A stretch of 64,000 nt of DNA from Pollutimonas thiosulfatoxidans (GCF_004022565.1 NZ_CP022987.1:3472001-3536000); one strand, 5' to 3'; counted from the first letter of the stretch, positions 55,370 to 64,000 are shown. The notes: generated by a model not told the origin, from the letters alone. A program made the numbers and translations.

Positions 55370-55383
55370 TGATATCCTCCGTA

Positions 55384-56214
55384 TTATCGCCGTAGCGCTT
55401 TATACAAACGCACGTGCTTTTCGATGGCAACCTCGACAGGAAGTCGTTCCATGCTGCTTGCGCCGTAGAAGCCGTTGCAGTGCTCGCTGTTGTTCAGAAC
55501 ATACTGCACGTCGTCAGGCATAGAGATGGGGCCGCCGTGCGCGATCACAATAATGTCTTTGCGGACCTTGCGCGCTGCCTCGCCCCATTCGTCGATCAGG
55601 CGTACGGATTCTTCCAGGGATTTTGCCGAGTTCGCGCCTATGCTGCCTCCGACCGTTACACCCATGTGAGGAACGATGAAGTCGGCCCCGGCCTTGGCCA
55701 TTTCCGTGGCCTCGTCGGCGCTGAACACGTAGGGCGTGGTCAGAAGATCCAGTTCGTGCGCCTGGCGGATCATATCGACTTCGGTCGAGAAATTAATGCC
55801 CGTCTCTTCCAGGCTTTGGCGGAATGTACCGTCGATAATCCCGACAGTCGGGAAGTTTTGTACGCCAGCAAAACCCAGGGCCTTAAGCTTTTTGAGGAAT
55901 TCCGGCATGATGATGAACGGATCAGTGCCGTTCACACCGGCCAGCACGGGCGTCCGCTTGCATACGGGAAGGATTTCGCCAGCCATTTCGACCACGATCT
56001 CATTGGCGTTGCCATACGCTAGCAAGCCGGCCGACGACGCCCGCCCGGCCATACGGTAGCGGCCCGAGTTATAGACGACGATAAGGTCGATCCCTGCAGC
56101 CTCTTCGCACTTGGCCGAAATACCTGTGCCGGCGCCACCACCGATAATGGGTTCGCCACGCGCTACCATGTCCTGAAAGTTCTGCATTAATGCCTGGCGA
56201 TCGTGCCTTGCCAT
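55384..56214 (-). CDS. Phosphoenolpyruvate hydrolase-like TIM-barrel protein
   Basis: A 276-residue protein of the family named PEP hydrolase-like: MQNFQDMVARGEPIIGGGAGTGISAKCEEAAGIDLIVVYNSGRYRMAGR, then AGVNGTDPFIIMPEFLKKLKALGFAGVQNFPTVG, DFIVPHMGVTVGGSIGA and IVIAHGGPISMPDDVQYVL. The fold is a phosphoenolpyruvate mutase/TIM-like barrel. It is the first gene of the operon. In tomato Tm-1 a similar barrel is fused after the UPF0261 domain, which supports joint function with the Tm-1-like protein here. Confidence 0.9.
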   Translation of the reverse strand: MARHDRQALMQNFQDMVARGEPIIGGGAGTGISAKCEEAAGIDLIVVYNSGRYRMAGRASSAGLLAYGNANEIVVEMAGEILPVCKRTPVLAGVNGTDPFIIMPEFLKKLKALGFAGVQNFPTVGIIDGTFRQSLEETGINFSTEVDMIRQAHELDLLTTPYVFSADEATEMAKAGADFIVPHMGVTVGGSIGANSAKSLEESVRLIDEWGEAARKVRKDIIVIAHGGPISMPDDVQYVLNNSEHCNGFYGASSMERLPVEVAIEKHVRLYKALRR

Positions 56215-56256
56215 AACTACTCCTAAATAAAACGTTTGTGTGTGATGATTGGGTTT

Positions 56257-57096
56257 ATGGAAACTTCAGATCTGTTGACCGAAACACATATCTTCGGTGA
56301 CGATACTCGGCTTATTACAGTGCGCGCCGACCATTGCGAAGCGCTTGCGGCGCGCCATATCGCGCATGTTGCCGTGATCGACGCCGCCGCACCCTATACC
56401 GTTGTCCGTACCCACCTTAGCGGCGCCTTCATGCAAGTGTGCTTGGGCGGTGCCGGTCGAACACTGCTCGATGGGCAGTGGCATACGCATACGGTGGGCG
56501 TTGCCAGCTTCGCTCCTGCGCATGTGCTGCACGCTTTTCATTGCCTGCCCGATACCCGGTGGCAACTTTGTTGGGTGCGCTTTATGCCGACATCGCCCCG
56601 ATCGTTGGCGGGCGCCATGGCGCCGGGGCTTACCCCATTCGATGGGCGACCGCTCGAGCATGCAATCCTGGGGCTGTCCCGCGAGATGGATGCTGATGCA
56701 GACCCGGGCACCTGCGCTACGTGGGTCGACATTATCGAGCGCTATGTGGCTCGCATGATCGACCCGTGGCAGCGGGAGCCCAGGCTGAACGATATGTGGA
56801 ACGCGGTGCTGGACGACATAGGCCGGCCATGGAGTCTGGAGGACCTGGCTCGGCTGGCCAACATCAGCCCCGAGCACTTGCGCCGTTTGTGCTGGAAAAA
56901 CTTCGGACGCAGCCCTGGCAAGCAACTGACCACCATGCGCATCGCTCAGGCGGCGAATCAGCTCGTAACCACGCAGAAAAAAATCGAGACGATTGCGCGG
57001 GATGTCGGTTACGTGAACCCGTTCACGTTTTCCAACACTTTCAAGCGCCTTACCGGCTTCCGGCCATCGGAATACCGGTCGCGACCCCGCACGTAG
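56257..57096 (+). CDS. AraC family transcriptional regulator
   Basis: A regulator of about 279 residues with an N-terminal cupin-like sensor (MQVCLGGAGRTLLDGQWHTH, VASFAPAHVLHAFHC). The C-terminal pair of helix-turn-helices reads WSLEDLARLANISPEHLRRLCWKNFGRSPGKQLTTMRIAQAANQL and IETIARDVGYVNPFTFSNTFKRLTGFRPSEYR. No good Shine-Dalgarno decides between ATGs at 56245 and 56257. It is divergent from the PEP-hydrolase operon (42 bp) and convergent with a binding-protein gene, so it probably controls the surrounding locus. Confidence 0.88.
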   Translation: METSDLLTETHIFGDDTRLITVRADHCEALAARHIAHVAVIDAAAPYTVVRTHLSGAFMQVCLGGAGRTLLDGQWHTHTVGVASFAPAHVLHAFHCLPDTRWQLCWVRFMPTSPRSLAGAMAPGLTPFDGRPLEHAILGLSREMDADADPGTCATWVDIIERYVARMIDPWQREPRLNDMWNAVLDDIGRPWSLEDLARLANISPEHLRRLCWKNFGRSPGKQLTTMRIAQAANQLVTTQKKIETIARDVGYVNPFTFSNTFKRLTGFRPSEYRSRPRT

Positions 57097-57146
57097 CGGG
57101 GTCATGCCGAAGCAATGGGTTCCAAGACTGTGCAAAGCCGCCGCCG

Positions 57147-58364
57147 CTACTTCTTGACCAAATAGCAGGTACTGTCTGCCAGGGGCGCAAACGCTTGCGC
57201 TGCGGGAATGGTCTTGACCAGTTTGAAATAGTCCCACGGTGCCTTGGATTCGTCTGGCGACTTCACTTCCCATAGGTACATGTCGTGAACCATGCGGCCG
57301 TCTTCGCGGATCCGGCCGTCCTTGGCGAAAAAGTCATTGATCGGTGTTTCGCGCATCTTGGCTGACACAGCATCAGGATCGTCGGTACCTGCCGCCTCAA
57401 CGGCCTTCAGGTAATGCATGGTGGAAGAGTAATCGCCCGCGTGCGCCATGTTAGGCATGCTTTGCATGCGCTCGTAATAGCGTTTGGCAAAGTCACGCGA
57501 GCCTTCGTTCATGTCCCAGTACCAGGCATTGGTCAGCAGCAGTCCTTGCGCAGTGTCCAGGCCCAAAGCGTGTATATCGTTGATCCACAGCAGCAGTGCA
57601 GCCAGCTTCTGGTTAGGGGTCAGGCCAAACTCGCGTGCGGCCCGGATGGCGTTAACGGTGTCGTGTCCCGTCGAGGCCAAGCCGATAATCTTGGCGCCGG
57701 ATGTTTGCGCCTGCAGGATGTATGACGAGTAATCGGTCGTGCCGAGCGGGTGGCGGGCGGCGCCCAGCACCTTGCCATTCGCTGCTTCCACGACGTCGCT
57801 GACTTGCTTTTCCAGGCCGATGCCAAAAGCAAAGTCCACGGTCAGGAAAAACCAGGTGTCGCCGCCGGGCTGTTCTGCCACAGTGCGCCCGGTGCCATGG
57901 GCCAGGGAATAGGCGTCATACGTGTAATGGATGGTGTAGGGCGAGCACATATCGTTGGTCAGGCCCATATTGGATGGGTTGTTCACGATGATGTGACGCT
58001 TTTTCTCTTTGGCAATGCCCGCCACAGCCAATGCGACCCCCGAGTTTGCCAAGTCGGTGATCATGTCGACGCCATCCCGGTCGAACCATTCGCGTGCTCT
58101 GGCTGCGCCGATGTCTGGCTTGTTCAGGTGATCGGCATAGAGCACTTCGATAGGTTTGCCGAACATGGTGCCGCCATAATCTTCTACGGCCATCCTTACC
58201 GCTTCGATCGCACCCTTGCCGGACACGTCTGCATAGACGCCCGAGATGTCGGTTAATACGCCGATACGCAGTGCATCACCCGAAAGTGTCTGGGCCTGCG
58301 CGGTGGCGATTCCTGCAACCAAGGCGACCGACACCGCCGTACTTTTCCATAGCTGGGTCTTCAT
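57147..58364 (-). CDS. Liv-type ABC transporter substrate-binding protein
   Basis: A 405-residue periplasmic binding protein with signal peptide (TAVSVALVAGIATAQAQ). The mature part has LRIGVLTDISGVYADVSGKGAIEAVRMAVEDYGG, RHIIVNNPSNMGLTNDMCSPYTIHY and ATGHDTVNAIRAAREFG-like text of the amide/amino-acid-binding family. It is the first of two binding proteins in this locus and reads away from the permease operon. The permease set at 58628-63202 is its probable partner. Confidence 0.9.
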   Translation of the reverse strand: MKTQLWKSTAVSVALVAGIATAQAQTLSGDALRIGVLTDISGVYADVSGKGAIEAVRMAVEDYGGTMFGKPIEVLYADHLNKPDIGAARAREWFDRDGVDMITDLANSGVALAVAGIAKEKKRHIIVNNPSNMGLTNDMCSPYTIHYTYDAYSLAHGTGRTVAEQPGGDTWFFLTVDFAFGIGLEKQVSDVVEAANGKVLGAARHPLGTTDYSSYILQAQTSGAKIIGLASTGHDTVNAIRAAREFGLTPNQKLAALLLWINDIHALGLDTAQGLLLTNAWYWDMNEGSRDFAKRYYERMQSMPNMAHAGDYSSTMHYLKAVEAAGTDDPDAVSAKMRETPINDFFAKDGRIREDGRMVHDMYLWEVKSPDESKAPWDYFKLVKTIPAAQAFAPLADSTCYLVKK

Positions 58365-58627
58365 GAGTTGTCTCCTGTTTATGCCAGGTCGCCGTAATCG
58401 CGACTTTGATGTCCGTTTCCACGGTACAAGGCCATGCTAAGTATCTCGTCGTCGACCGTCCATACCGTCAAGACACTACTCCCTATCAGGAATACACAAA
58501 CGGAGACGGCACGCTGCGTGGCAGGATCAAATGTGTGTTTTTGCTATGGTTCGGTGGCTTAACGACATGGACACTGCGGATGTGGCCTCCTACCATTTAC
58601 AGGTTGACCGTGTGTTGAGGATATGCA

Positions 58628-59632
58628 GTGATGAAGGATGGCACACGCCGTACATGGATATTTTGGGCGCTGGGCGGCTTGGCCTTACTGGCTTATCCGT
58701 TGGTGGTTCCCGATTTCTGGGTGGTCAGCGTTGGCGCGCAGGCCATCGTACTGGGCCTGATCACACTTAGCCTGACCTTTCTGGCCGCCTATGGCGGCAT
58801 GGTTTCACTTGCGCAGATGGCGGTAGCAGGGGTGGCGGGGTACACCGTGGCCGTGCTTGGCAGCCATTCGGCAAGCGCCGGTGCATACGTCCTGCCTTGG
58901 CCAGCCTCGGTGTTGGTCGGGATGCTGGCCGGTATCGTCGCGGGCCTGGTCATTGGTGCAATCGCCGTGCGTAGTCGTGGCATCTACCTGCTGATGAGCA
59001 CGCTGGCCATCGCCATGATCTTCTATTACCTGGCGCAACAGAACACCACGGTGTTGCATGGGTTTGATGGCATACGCGGTGTGATGGCGCCCACTATCTT
59101 GGGTGTGTCGCTTCGCGAGCCGCGGGTCTTCTATTACCTGTGTCTGGCGATAGGGGTGATGGCTTACCTGCTTGTTGTGCGCTTGGTTCGCACACCATTT
59201 GGGCTGGCGCTTCAGGGGGCGCGCGATGACGAACGGCGCATGCGCTCGCTGGGGTATCAGGTCACTTTGCACCAGGTGGCCGCCTTTGGGGTGGCAGGCT
59301 TGCTGGCATCGCTGGGCGGCATACTCAACCTGTGGTATCAGGGCGGCATCTCCCCGGGCTCGATAGGCATGACGTCTACGGTCGGCATTCTGATCATGGC
59401 CGTAATCGGCGGCCTGAGCCATCCACGCGGCGCTTTCATTGGCGCATTGGCTTATGTCCTGATCCAAAGTTTTGCGGTCGACCTTGTCGGCGCAAGCCGC
59501 TTCAATACCCTGGTCGGATGTGTGTTCCTGATTATCGTCATGCTTTCCCCCGACGGTCTCGCGGGCTTGTGGCAGAAATTATTCAAACGAGAGGCTGCAG
59601 TAAAAGCCTTGCCTTCAAGTACATCGACATAA
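58628..59632 (+). CDS. LivM-like ABC transporter permease
   Basis: A 334-residue membrane protein of the LivM family: LGLITLSLTFLAAYGGMVSLAQMAVAGVAGYTVAVLG, RSRGIYLLMSTLAIAMIFYYLAQQ, the coupling loop GLALQGARDDERRMRSLGYQV and GGLSHPRGAFIGALAYVLIQ. The start is a GTG at 58628 or the next codon ATG at 58631; GAGG lies seven bases before the GTG. It is the first gene of the order livM, binding protein, livH, livG, livF. Confidence 0.9.
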   Translation: MMKDGTRRTWIFWALGGLALLAYPLVVPDFWVVSVGAQAIVLGLITLSLTFLAAYGGMVSLAQMAVAGVAGYTVAVLGSHSASAGAYVLPWPASVLVGMLAGIVAGLVIGAIAVRSRGIYLLMSTLAIAMIFYYLAQQNTTVLHGFDGIRGVMAPTILGVSLREPRVFYYLCLAIGVMAYLLVVRLVRTPFGLALQGARDDERRMRSLGYQVTLHQVAAFGVAGLLASLGGILNLWYQGGISPGSIGMTSTVGILIMAVIGGLSHPRGAFIGALAYVLIQSFAVDLVGASRFNTLVGCVFLIIVMLSPDGLAGLWQKLFKREAAVKALPSSTST

Positions 59633-59651
59633 AGCAACAAGGAGGAGTGTT

Positions 59652-60899
59652 ATGTCTACTAAGAACCTAACAAAACTGGTTTTATCCCTGGCGATGTCCG
59701 GTGCCATGGCCACGTCGGCCAGCGCGCAAGACACCATACGCATAGGCGGGCTGGCAACGTTGGACGGGCCTTTCGCTGTTCTCGGTCAGGAAGCGTTTCG
59801 CGCCATGGAGCTGGCTTTTGAAGAAGCAGGCTATCAAGTCGGCGGTAAGAAAATAGAATGGGTGCGCGAATCGTCCGATGGTCGGCCAGACGTCGCCCTG
59901 ACCAAGGCTCGCAAGCTTATCGAGCAAGACAAGGTCGACATTCTTGTCGGTCCCGTGTCCGGCGGCGAGGGTTTGGCGGTCAAGGAGTACGCCAAGTCTG
60001 CACCGGGTCGCACCTTCGTCAACGGATTCTCGGCCGCTCAAGAGACCACGCTGGTCTCGCCCGCCGAAAACTTCTTCCGCTTCAGTACCGATGGAGGACA
60101 GTGGCAGGCCGGCTTGGGTAATTATGTATACGACGAAAAGGGCTACCGCAAAGTCGCCGTCGTATCCGGGGATTATTCCTTTGGCTACACCCAGGTGTTG
60201 GGTTTCATGAGCGAATTCTGCGCCAAGGGTGGCAAGGTGCCCGAGAAGGTCTGGGTGCCTAACGGGACGAAAGACTTCAGCTCGGCCATTGCGCGTATTC
60301 CTGAAGACGTCGATGCCGTCTATGTGATGCTGGGCGGTGCGGATGCTGTCAACTTCCTTAGCCAGTATTATCAGGCAGGTTCCGACACACCATTGGTAGC
60401 CGGTTCCAACACCGTCGAGCAGACTGTCCTGAACACGAAGGGCCCATTCCAGCGCTATCTGGAAGGCATACCCTCGGCCCATATGGTTGCGGACGGCTTG
60501 GATGACCCGGCATACAAACAGTACGTCGAAACCTATCGCAAGCGTTTTCCTGATGGTCTGTCTGCGCCGTCTGCTCCTTACTACGGATACTATGTAGCGA
60601 CGAAGGCGGTGCTGGCCGCGCTTGACGAAGTTAACGGCGACCTTTCCGATAACCAGGCCAAGTTCCAGCAGGCGCTGGCAAAAGTGAAGCTCGATACAGC
60701 GTTTGGCCCCGTCGAGCTCGACGAGAACCGCCAGGCAATTGCGAACATCTACGTCACCGAAGTGGCTCGCAATGAAGACGGCACCCTGTACAACAAAATG
60801 GTGCGCAAGACCTCGGCAGTAAACCAGGTATTGGGACAGGATCGTGCCCAGTTTGTCGCTCGTGGCGTGCCTAGTCGGGACTATCCTGCCTGCCCATGA
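59652..60899 (+). CDS. Liv-type ABC transporter substrate-binding protein
   Basis: A 415-residue binding protein with a signal peptide (LVLSLAMSGAMATSASAQ) and GGAGGAG before its ATG. Marks are IRIGGLATLDGPFAVLGQEAFRAMELAFEEAG, DVALTKARKLIEQDKVDILVGPVSGGEGLAVKEY and KVAVVSGDYSFGYTQ. It is placed between the two permease genes. Unlike the binding protein at 57147 it is clearly in the permease operon; the four-base overlap with livH couples them. Confidence 0.92.
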   Translation: MSTKNLTKLVLSLAMSGAMATSASAQDTIRIGGLATLDGPFAVLGQEAFRAMELAFEEAGYQVGGKKIEWVRESSDGRPDVALTKARKLIEQDKVDILVGPVSGGEGLAVKEYAKSAPGRTFVNGFSAAQETTLVSPAENFFRFSTDGGQWQAGLGNYVYDEKGYRKVAVVSGDYSFGYTQVLGFMSEFCAKGGKVPEKVWVPNGTKDFSSAIARIPEDVDAVYVMLGGADAVNFLSQYYQAGSDTPLVAGSNTVEQTVLNTKGPFQRYLEGIPSAHMVADGLDDPAYKQYVETYRKRFPDGLSAPSAPYYGYYVATKAVLAALDEVNGDLSDNQAKFQQALAKVKLDTAFGPVELDENRQAIANIYVTEVARNEDGTLYNKMVRKTSAVNQVLGQDRAQFVARGVPSRDYPACP

Positions 60900-61756
60900 A
60901 GCCGTTCCTGCTTTCGATGCTAAATGGGATTACGCTGGCGGCGCTGTACTTCATCGTCGCCAGCGGCTTCACCATTATCTTTGGCATGATGCGCGTCGTT
61001 AACATGGCACATGGTTCGCTTTATTTACTAGGTGCTTACATTGGTTATAGCGTGGCCGATGTCAGCGGCAGCTGGCTGCTGGCATTAGCCGGTGCTGCTG
61101 CCGGCAGTGCGGTGGCCGGGTTGCTGATGCACCGCATTTTTCTGGACCGCTATCAAGGTCAGGAATTGCGCCAGGCTCTCATTACGATCGGCTTGTCTAT
61201 CGTCATCGCCGATTTGCTGCTGGCCAGTTATGGCGGACTGACCTATCAGGTCAATATACCTGACGCGTTATTCGGTGGCGTGCGCTTGCCGCTGGCAGGC
61301 GGGTACCCGATATTCAGGCTCGCACTCATTGGCTTTGCCATCCTTACCTATGTCGTGCTGTGGCTGCTTATACAGCGAACGCGCTTCGGCATGATTATCC
61401 GGGCGGCGGTGGATGACCGCCAGATGCTCGCTGCCACCGGGGTAAACGTGCCGCTGGTGTCCACTTGCGTATTTGCCTTGGCTGCGGGGCTGGTCGGCAT
61501 GGCCGGTGTCATCGGCGCATCGGCGCTGTCTATTGCACCGGGGGACGATGTTCACTATTTGTTGTCGTCGCTCGTGGTGGTTATTGTCGGTGGCATGGGC
61601 AACCTGAAGGGCGCGGCGATTGGCGCGCTGCTGATCGGGCTTGCGGAGCAACTGGGGCAGGCTTACTTGCCGACCTATTCGGCAATTATCTCTTTTATGA
61701 TTATGGTGGCTGTGCTTGCGTACCGGCCCTATGGGTTGTTCGGGCGGCCGGCATGA
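60896..61756 (+). CDS. LivH-like ABC transporter permease
   Basis: A 286-residue membrane protein of the LivH family: LNGITLAALYFIVASGFTIIFGMMRVVNMAHGSLYLLGAYIGYS, QALITIGLSIVIADLLL, and GMIIRAAVDDRQMLAATGVNVP as the ATPase-coupling loop. It ends AVLAYRPYGLFGRPA, as expected, so unlike the livH at 5904-6778 it is intact. Its start overlaps the binding-protein stop, and its stop overlaps the livG start. Confidence 0.93.
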   Translation: MKPFLLSMLNGITLAALYFIVASGFTIIFGMMRVVNMAHGSLYLLGAYIGYSVADVSGSWLLALAGAAAGSAVAGLLMHRIFLDRYQGQELRQALITIGLSIVIADLLLASYGGLTYQVNIPDALFGGVRLPLAGGYPIFRLALIGFAILTYVVLWLLIQRTRFGMIIRAAVDDRQMLAATGVNVPLVSTCVFALAAGLVGMAGVIGASALSIAPGDDVHYLLSSLVVVIVGGMGNLKGAAIGALLIGLAEQLGQAYLPTYSAIISFMIMVAVLAYRPYGLFGRPA

Positions 61757-62511
61757 CAGCAGTACTGAAAGTCGATTGCGTCGGCGCCACATTTGGGTCG
61801 TTGCGTGCTGTACGAGATGTCACGCTGCAAGCACACGCTGGCGAGCGCCTTATTATTCTAGGCACCAACGGCGCGGGCAAAAGCACTTTATTCAACCTGA
61901 TTGCCGGCGACATTCTGCCTACGTATGGAAGCATAGAATGGCGTGGCCAACCCATTCAGAAGCTTTCTGCACATGAGCGCACCCGGTTGGGCATTTCCCG
62001 CAGCTATCAGACCTCGCGGGTATTGCACGGCCTGAGCGTGGCCGACAACATGTATTTGGCCGTTCAGGGCGTGCACGCGGGCCGCTTCAGCTGGCGTGTG
62101 CCTGGCGCTGATCATCCGTGGCGAAAGAAGGCGGACGACACACTCTCCCGCATCGGGTTGCGCGATGTCGGTGACGAACTGGCCAGTAATTTGTCTCATG
62201 GCGAGCAGCGGCAACTGGAGATCGCGATGGCGCTCGCAAGCGATCCCTACATGCTGCTGCTCGATGAACCGGCTGCCGGGCTCTCGCCCAGCGAGCGTCC
62301 CGGGCTGGTGGCGCTACTGAGGGGTTTGTCGCGCGACGTGACCATGATCATGATCGAGCACGATATGGATGTGGCCCTGCAGGTGGCCGACAGGGTGCTT
62401 GTCATGCACGAGGGCGAAATCATGTTTGAAGGCACACCCGAAGAGACCGCCGCCAGCCCCCTGGTCAGATCTCTTTATTTGGGCTCCAGCGGAGATGTCG
62501 ATGCAGCTTGA
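61753..62511 (+). CDS. LivG-like ABC transporter ATP-binding protein
   Basis: A 252-residue ABC ATPase from the ATG at 61753, overlapping the livH stop (ATGA). The longer upstream frame mirrors livH. Walker A is GTNGAGKST, followed by the LivG-type GISRSYQTSRVLHGLSVADNMYLAV. The signature region is NLSHGEQRQLEIAMALA and Walker B is MLLLDEPAAGLSP. It overlaps the following livF by 11 bp. Confidence 0.93.
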   Translation: MTAVLKVDCVGATFGSLRAVRDVTLQAHAGERLIILGTNGAGKSTLFNLIAGDILPTYGSIEWRGQPIQKLSAHERTRLGISRSYQTSRVLHGLSVADNMYLAVQGVHAGRFSWRVPGADHPWRKKADDTLSRIGLRDVGDELASNLSHGEQRQLEIAMALASDPYMLLLDEPAAGLSPSERPGLVALLRGLSRDVTMIMIEHDMDVALQVADRVLVMHEGEIMFEGTPEETAASPLVRSLYLGSSGDVDAA

Positions 62512-63202
62512 AATTCAAAACCTGGAAGTGCATTACGGTCGCGTGCGGGTGCTGCACGGCGCCAGCCTGACTCTGGGTGATAAGCCGCTGGCCGTGGTGG
62601 GGCGCAATGGAATGGGCAAAACCACCTTTTGCCACGGTATCATGGGGCTGGCCAGCGTTACCGCCGGCACCATCACACTGGATGGCCTGCCTTTGCACGG
62701 GCTCGCACCCCATCGCGTCGCCGCGCACGGCGTTGCCTTGGTGCCTCAAGGGCGGCGGCTTTTTCAGTCGCTTACCGTCGACGAACATCTGAAGCTTGCG
62801 CATCGGGGCAAAGGGTCGTGGAATCGCGAACGCATCTACGATACGTTTCCTCGATTGGCCGAAAGGCGGCAGAATCTGGGCGCTGAGCTGTCCGGTGGCG
62901 AGCAGCAAATGGTGGCGATTGCGCGAGCACTCCTGAGCAACCCTCGCCTTATCATCATGGACGAGCCGACCGAAGGCTTGGCCCCCGTGATGGTCGAACA
63001 AGTGGTCAAGGTATTGCAGAAACTCGTCCAGGAAGGCAATGCGTTGCTGCTGGTAGAGCAAAACCTGGGCGTTGCGCTGGCCGTGGCCGATGAAGTGGCA
63101 GTCATGCTGAATGGCGTATTCGAACGCCGTGTGACGGCGGATGTGCTGCGTCGGGATCCCGAGTTGCAACAGCGGTTGTTGGGGGTGGCTACGCAGGGTT
63201 AA
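62501..63202 (+). CDS. LivF-like ABC transporter ATP-binding protein
   Basis: A 233-residue ABC ATPase. The ATG at 62501 has GGAG six bases before it and was preferred to 62495. Walker A is GRNGMGKTT, Q-loop text is VALVPQGRRLFQSLTVDEHL, the signature is LSGGEQQMVAIARAL, Walker B is LIIMDEPTEGLAP, and the end of the domain is LLLVEQNLGVAL. It is the last gene of the operon and is followed by a strong hairpin. Confidence 0.93.
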   Translation: MQLEIQNLEVHYGRVRVLHGASLTLGDKPLAVVGRNGMGKTTFCHGIMGLASVTAGTITLDGLPLHGLAPHRVAAHGVALVPQGRRLFQSLTVDEHLKLAHRGKGSWNRERIYDTFPRLAERRQNLGAELSGGEQQMVAIARALLSNPRLIIMDEPTEGLAPVMVEQVVKVLQKLVQEGNALLLVEQNLGVALAVADEVAVMLNGVFERRVTADVLRRDPELQQRLLGVATQG

Positions 63203-63219
63203 GTGCAAACTGAGGAGAA

Positions 63220-63244
63220 AGGCCCTCCGAAACATGGAGGGCCT
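63220..63244. terminator. Bidirectional intrinsic terminator between livF and the Bug gene
   Basis: AGGCCCTCC (63220-63228), loop of seven, GGAGGGCCT (63236-63244): a perfect 9-bp stem placed between two convergent genes. The minus-strand transcript has TTTCTCCTC after the stem, and the plus-strand one has a weaker TTGCTAT. Confidence 0.75.
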
Positions 63245-63290
63245 TGCTATGGTGGACTACGCAGCTGCGTTACTGATTAGTCTGTCGACC

Positions 63291-64000
63291 TCATTTCTTT
63301 ATGCCTGCCTGCTTGGCAATGGCGCCCCATTTGTCGTATTCAGAACGAAAGAACGCGTCAAAGTCAGCCGGTGTCCCGCCTTGAATCTCCATGCCTTGGC
63401 TTAGGATCGTCTTCTTGATTTCTGGGTCAGCAAGCACGGCATCCATGGCCTTAGACAGCTCATCAATGACGGACTGGTCTACGTTTGCTGGCGCCAGTAA
63501 TCCAAACCATGTTTGCGCTTCGAAGCCCTGCACACCCGCCTCGGCCATAGTCGGCACCTCGGGCAATAGCGAAGAGCGGACATCTGAAGTTACCGCTATG
63601 GGTAGCAGTTTCCCGGACTGGACATGCGGCAGTGCCGTAACCAGGACATCAAACATCATGTCTATCTGACCACCCAGTAAATCAGCGAGCGCGGGTGCAC
63701 TGCCCTTATAGGGGACATGGGTGATATCAACTTTGGTAAGAAGTTTAAATTGCTCGCCGGCTAAGTGGGCCGCGCTGCCAACACCAAAGGAACCGTAATT
63801 CAGGCTTCCTGGGTTGTCTTTGGCAAGCTTGATCAGCGATTCGAGATCATGATCTTTGAGCTTGGGATTAACGACAAGCATCAAGGGGACGGCCGACACG
63901 AGCTTGATGGGCTTAAATGCCTTTAGTGGATCGTAGGCAATATTATCGTAGCTATGAGGGGTTACGGTAAGAGGGCCGGCTGCGCTAAAAAGCAGTGTAT
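63291..64000 (-). CDS. Bug-family tripartite tricarboxylate transporter receptor (5' end outside window)
   Basis: The frame is open from the window edge to a stop at 63291, about 236 residues of the C-terminal part. It starts LFSAAGPLTVTPHS, then AYDPLKAFKPIKLVS, VVNPKLKDHDLESLIKLAKDNPGSLNYGSFGVGSAAHLAGE, ITHVPYKGSAPALADLLGGQIDMMFDVL and VPTMAEAGVQGFEAQTWFGLLAP, all hallmark Bug motifs. These are periplasmic receptors for carboxylates or other small molecules and are very numerous in Alcaligenaceae. Confidence 0.93.
   Translation of the reverse strand, partial: TLLFSAAGPLTVTPHSYDNIAYDPLKAFKPIKLVSAVPLMLVVNPKLKDHDLESLIKLAKDNPGSLNYGSFGVGSAAHLAGEQFKLLTKVDITHVPYKGSAPALADLLGGQIDMMFDVLVTALPHVQSGKLLPIAVTSDVRSSLLPEVPTMAEAGVQGFEAQTWFGLLAPANVDQSVIDELSKAMDAVLADPEIKKTILSQGMEIQGGTPADFDAFFRSEYDKWGAIAKQAGIKK

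Noticed and set aside
61465..61752. N-terminal extension of the second livG
   Set aside because: It overlaps the intact livH coding frame. The ATG at 61753 gives a normal start with ATGA coupling.

Overview
The window looks like chromosome of a betaproteobacterium of the Burkholderiales, most like the Alcaligenaceae (Bordetella/Achromobacter/Pusillimonas group). This is inferred from gene content, not from a search: several Liv-type ABC transporters, a Bug-type solute receptor, a trifunctional PutA with its own DNA-binding domain, GTP-type PEP carboxykinase, an NfeD/paraslipin pair and many LysR/MarR/TetR/AraC regulators. Gene density is high, no intergenic gap exceeds about 300 bp, and base composition looks even. 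I saw no rRNA, tRNA, CRISPR array or insertion sequence.

Layout. 1-3349: a GlxA-type regulator (cut by the window edge) divergent from a secreted DJ-1-like protein, then DUF4142 and EcsC genes. 3444-12560: a catabolic locus. A five-gene Liv transporter (binding protein, livH, livM, livG, livF) diverges from flavin reductase, acyl-CoA-dehydrogenase-fold monooxygenase, RidA, Crp/Fnr regulator and amidase. The set of enzyme types recalls the Rut pyrimidine pathway but is built from different families. livH carries a one-base frameshift. 12564-22376: SpeE-like protein, DoxX/LysR pair, a COG4315 exported protein, then putA with two GTTGCA boxes in front, a DpkA/Ldh-like reductase, an unknown membrane protein and a lytic transglycosylase. 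22492-31004: a very large cyclic beta-1,2-glucan synthase whose conserved N-terminus is cut off by an apparent frameshift. 31177-41836: pckG, WYL regulator, sirtuin, hydratase, NfeD/paraslipin, SGNH hydrolase, MFS exporter, LysR, D-2-hydroxyacid dehydrogenase.

41919-48203 is a stress and metal region. A MarR regulator with TTGCAA boxes diverges from an azoreductase and an SMR exporter with an Asp in place of the usual membrane Glu. Then come a small metal-binding protein, a P1B-type ATPase with a CPG instead of CPC motif, and an FNR-like regulator, preceded by an FNR-like box. A TetR-nadX pair follows. 48206-51505 (minus strand) holds a putative PD-(D/E)XK protein, a CBS protein and an sdhC-sdhD-sdhB operon that has no sdhA. 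51726-53688 has DUF1428, a P450 and a decayed DUF899 gene.

53703-63202 is a second catabolic/transport locus around an AraC regulator: a Tm-1-like/SRPBCC/PEP-hydrolase-like operon on one side, and a Liv transporter with two binding proteins on the other. The window ends inside a Bug receptor gene on the minus strand.

The strongest candidates for something undescribed are the monooxygenase-reductase-RidA-amidase-Liv locus, the Tm-1/SRPBCC/PEP-hydrolase locus, the sdhA-less sdh operon, and the CPG-type ATPase with its FNR-like regulator.
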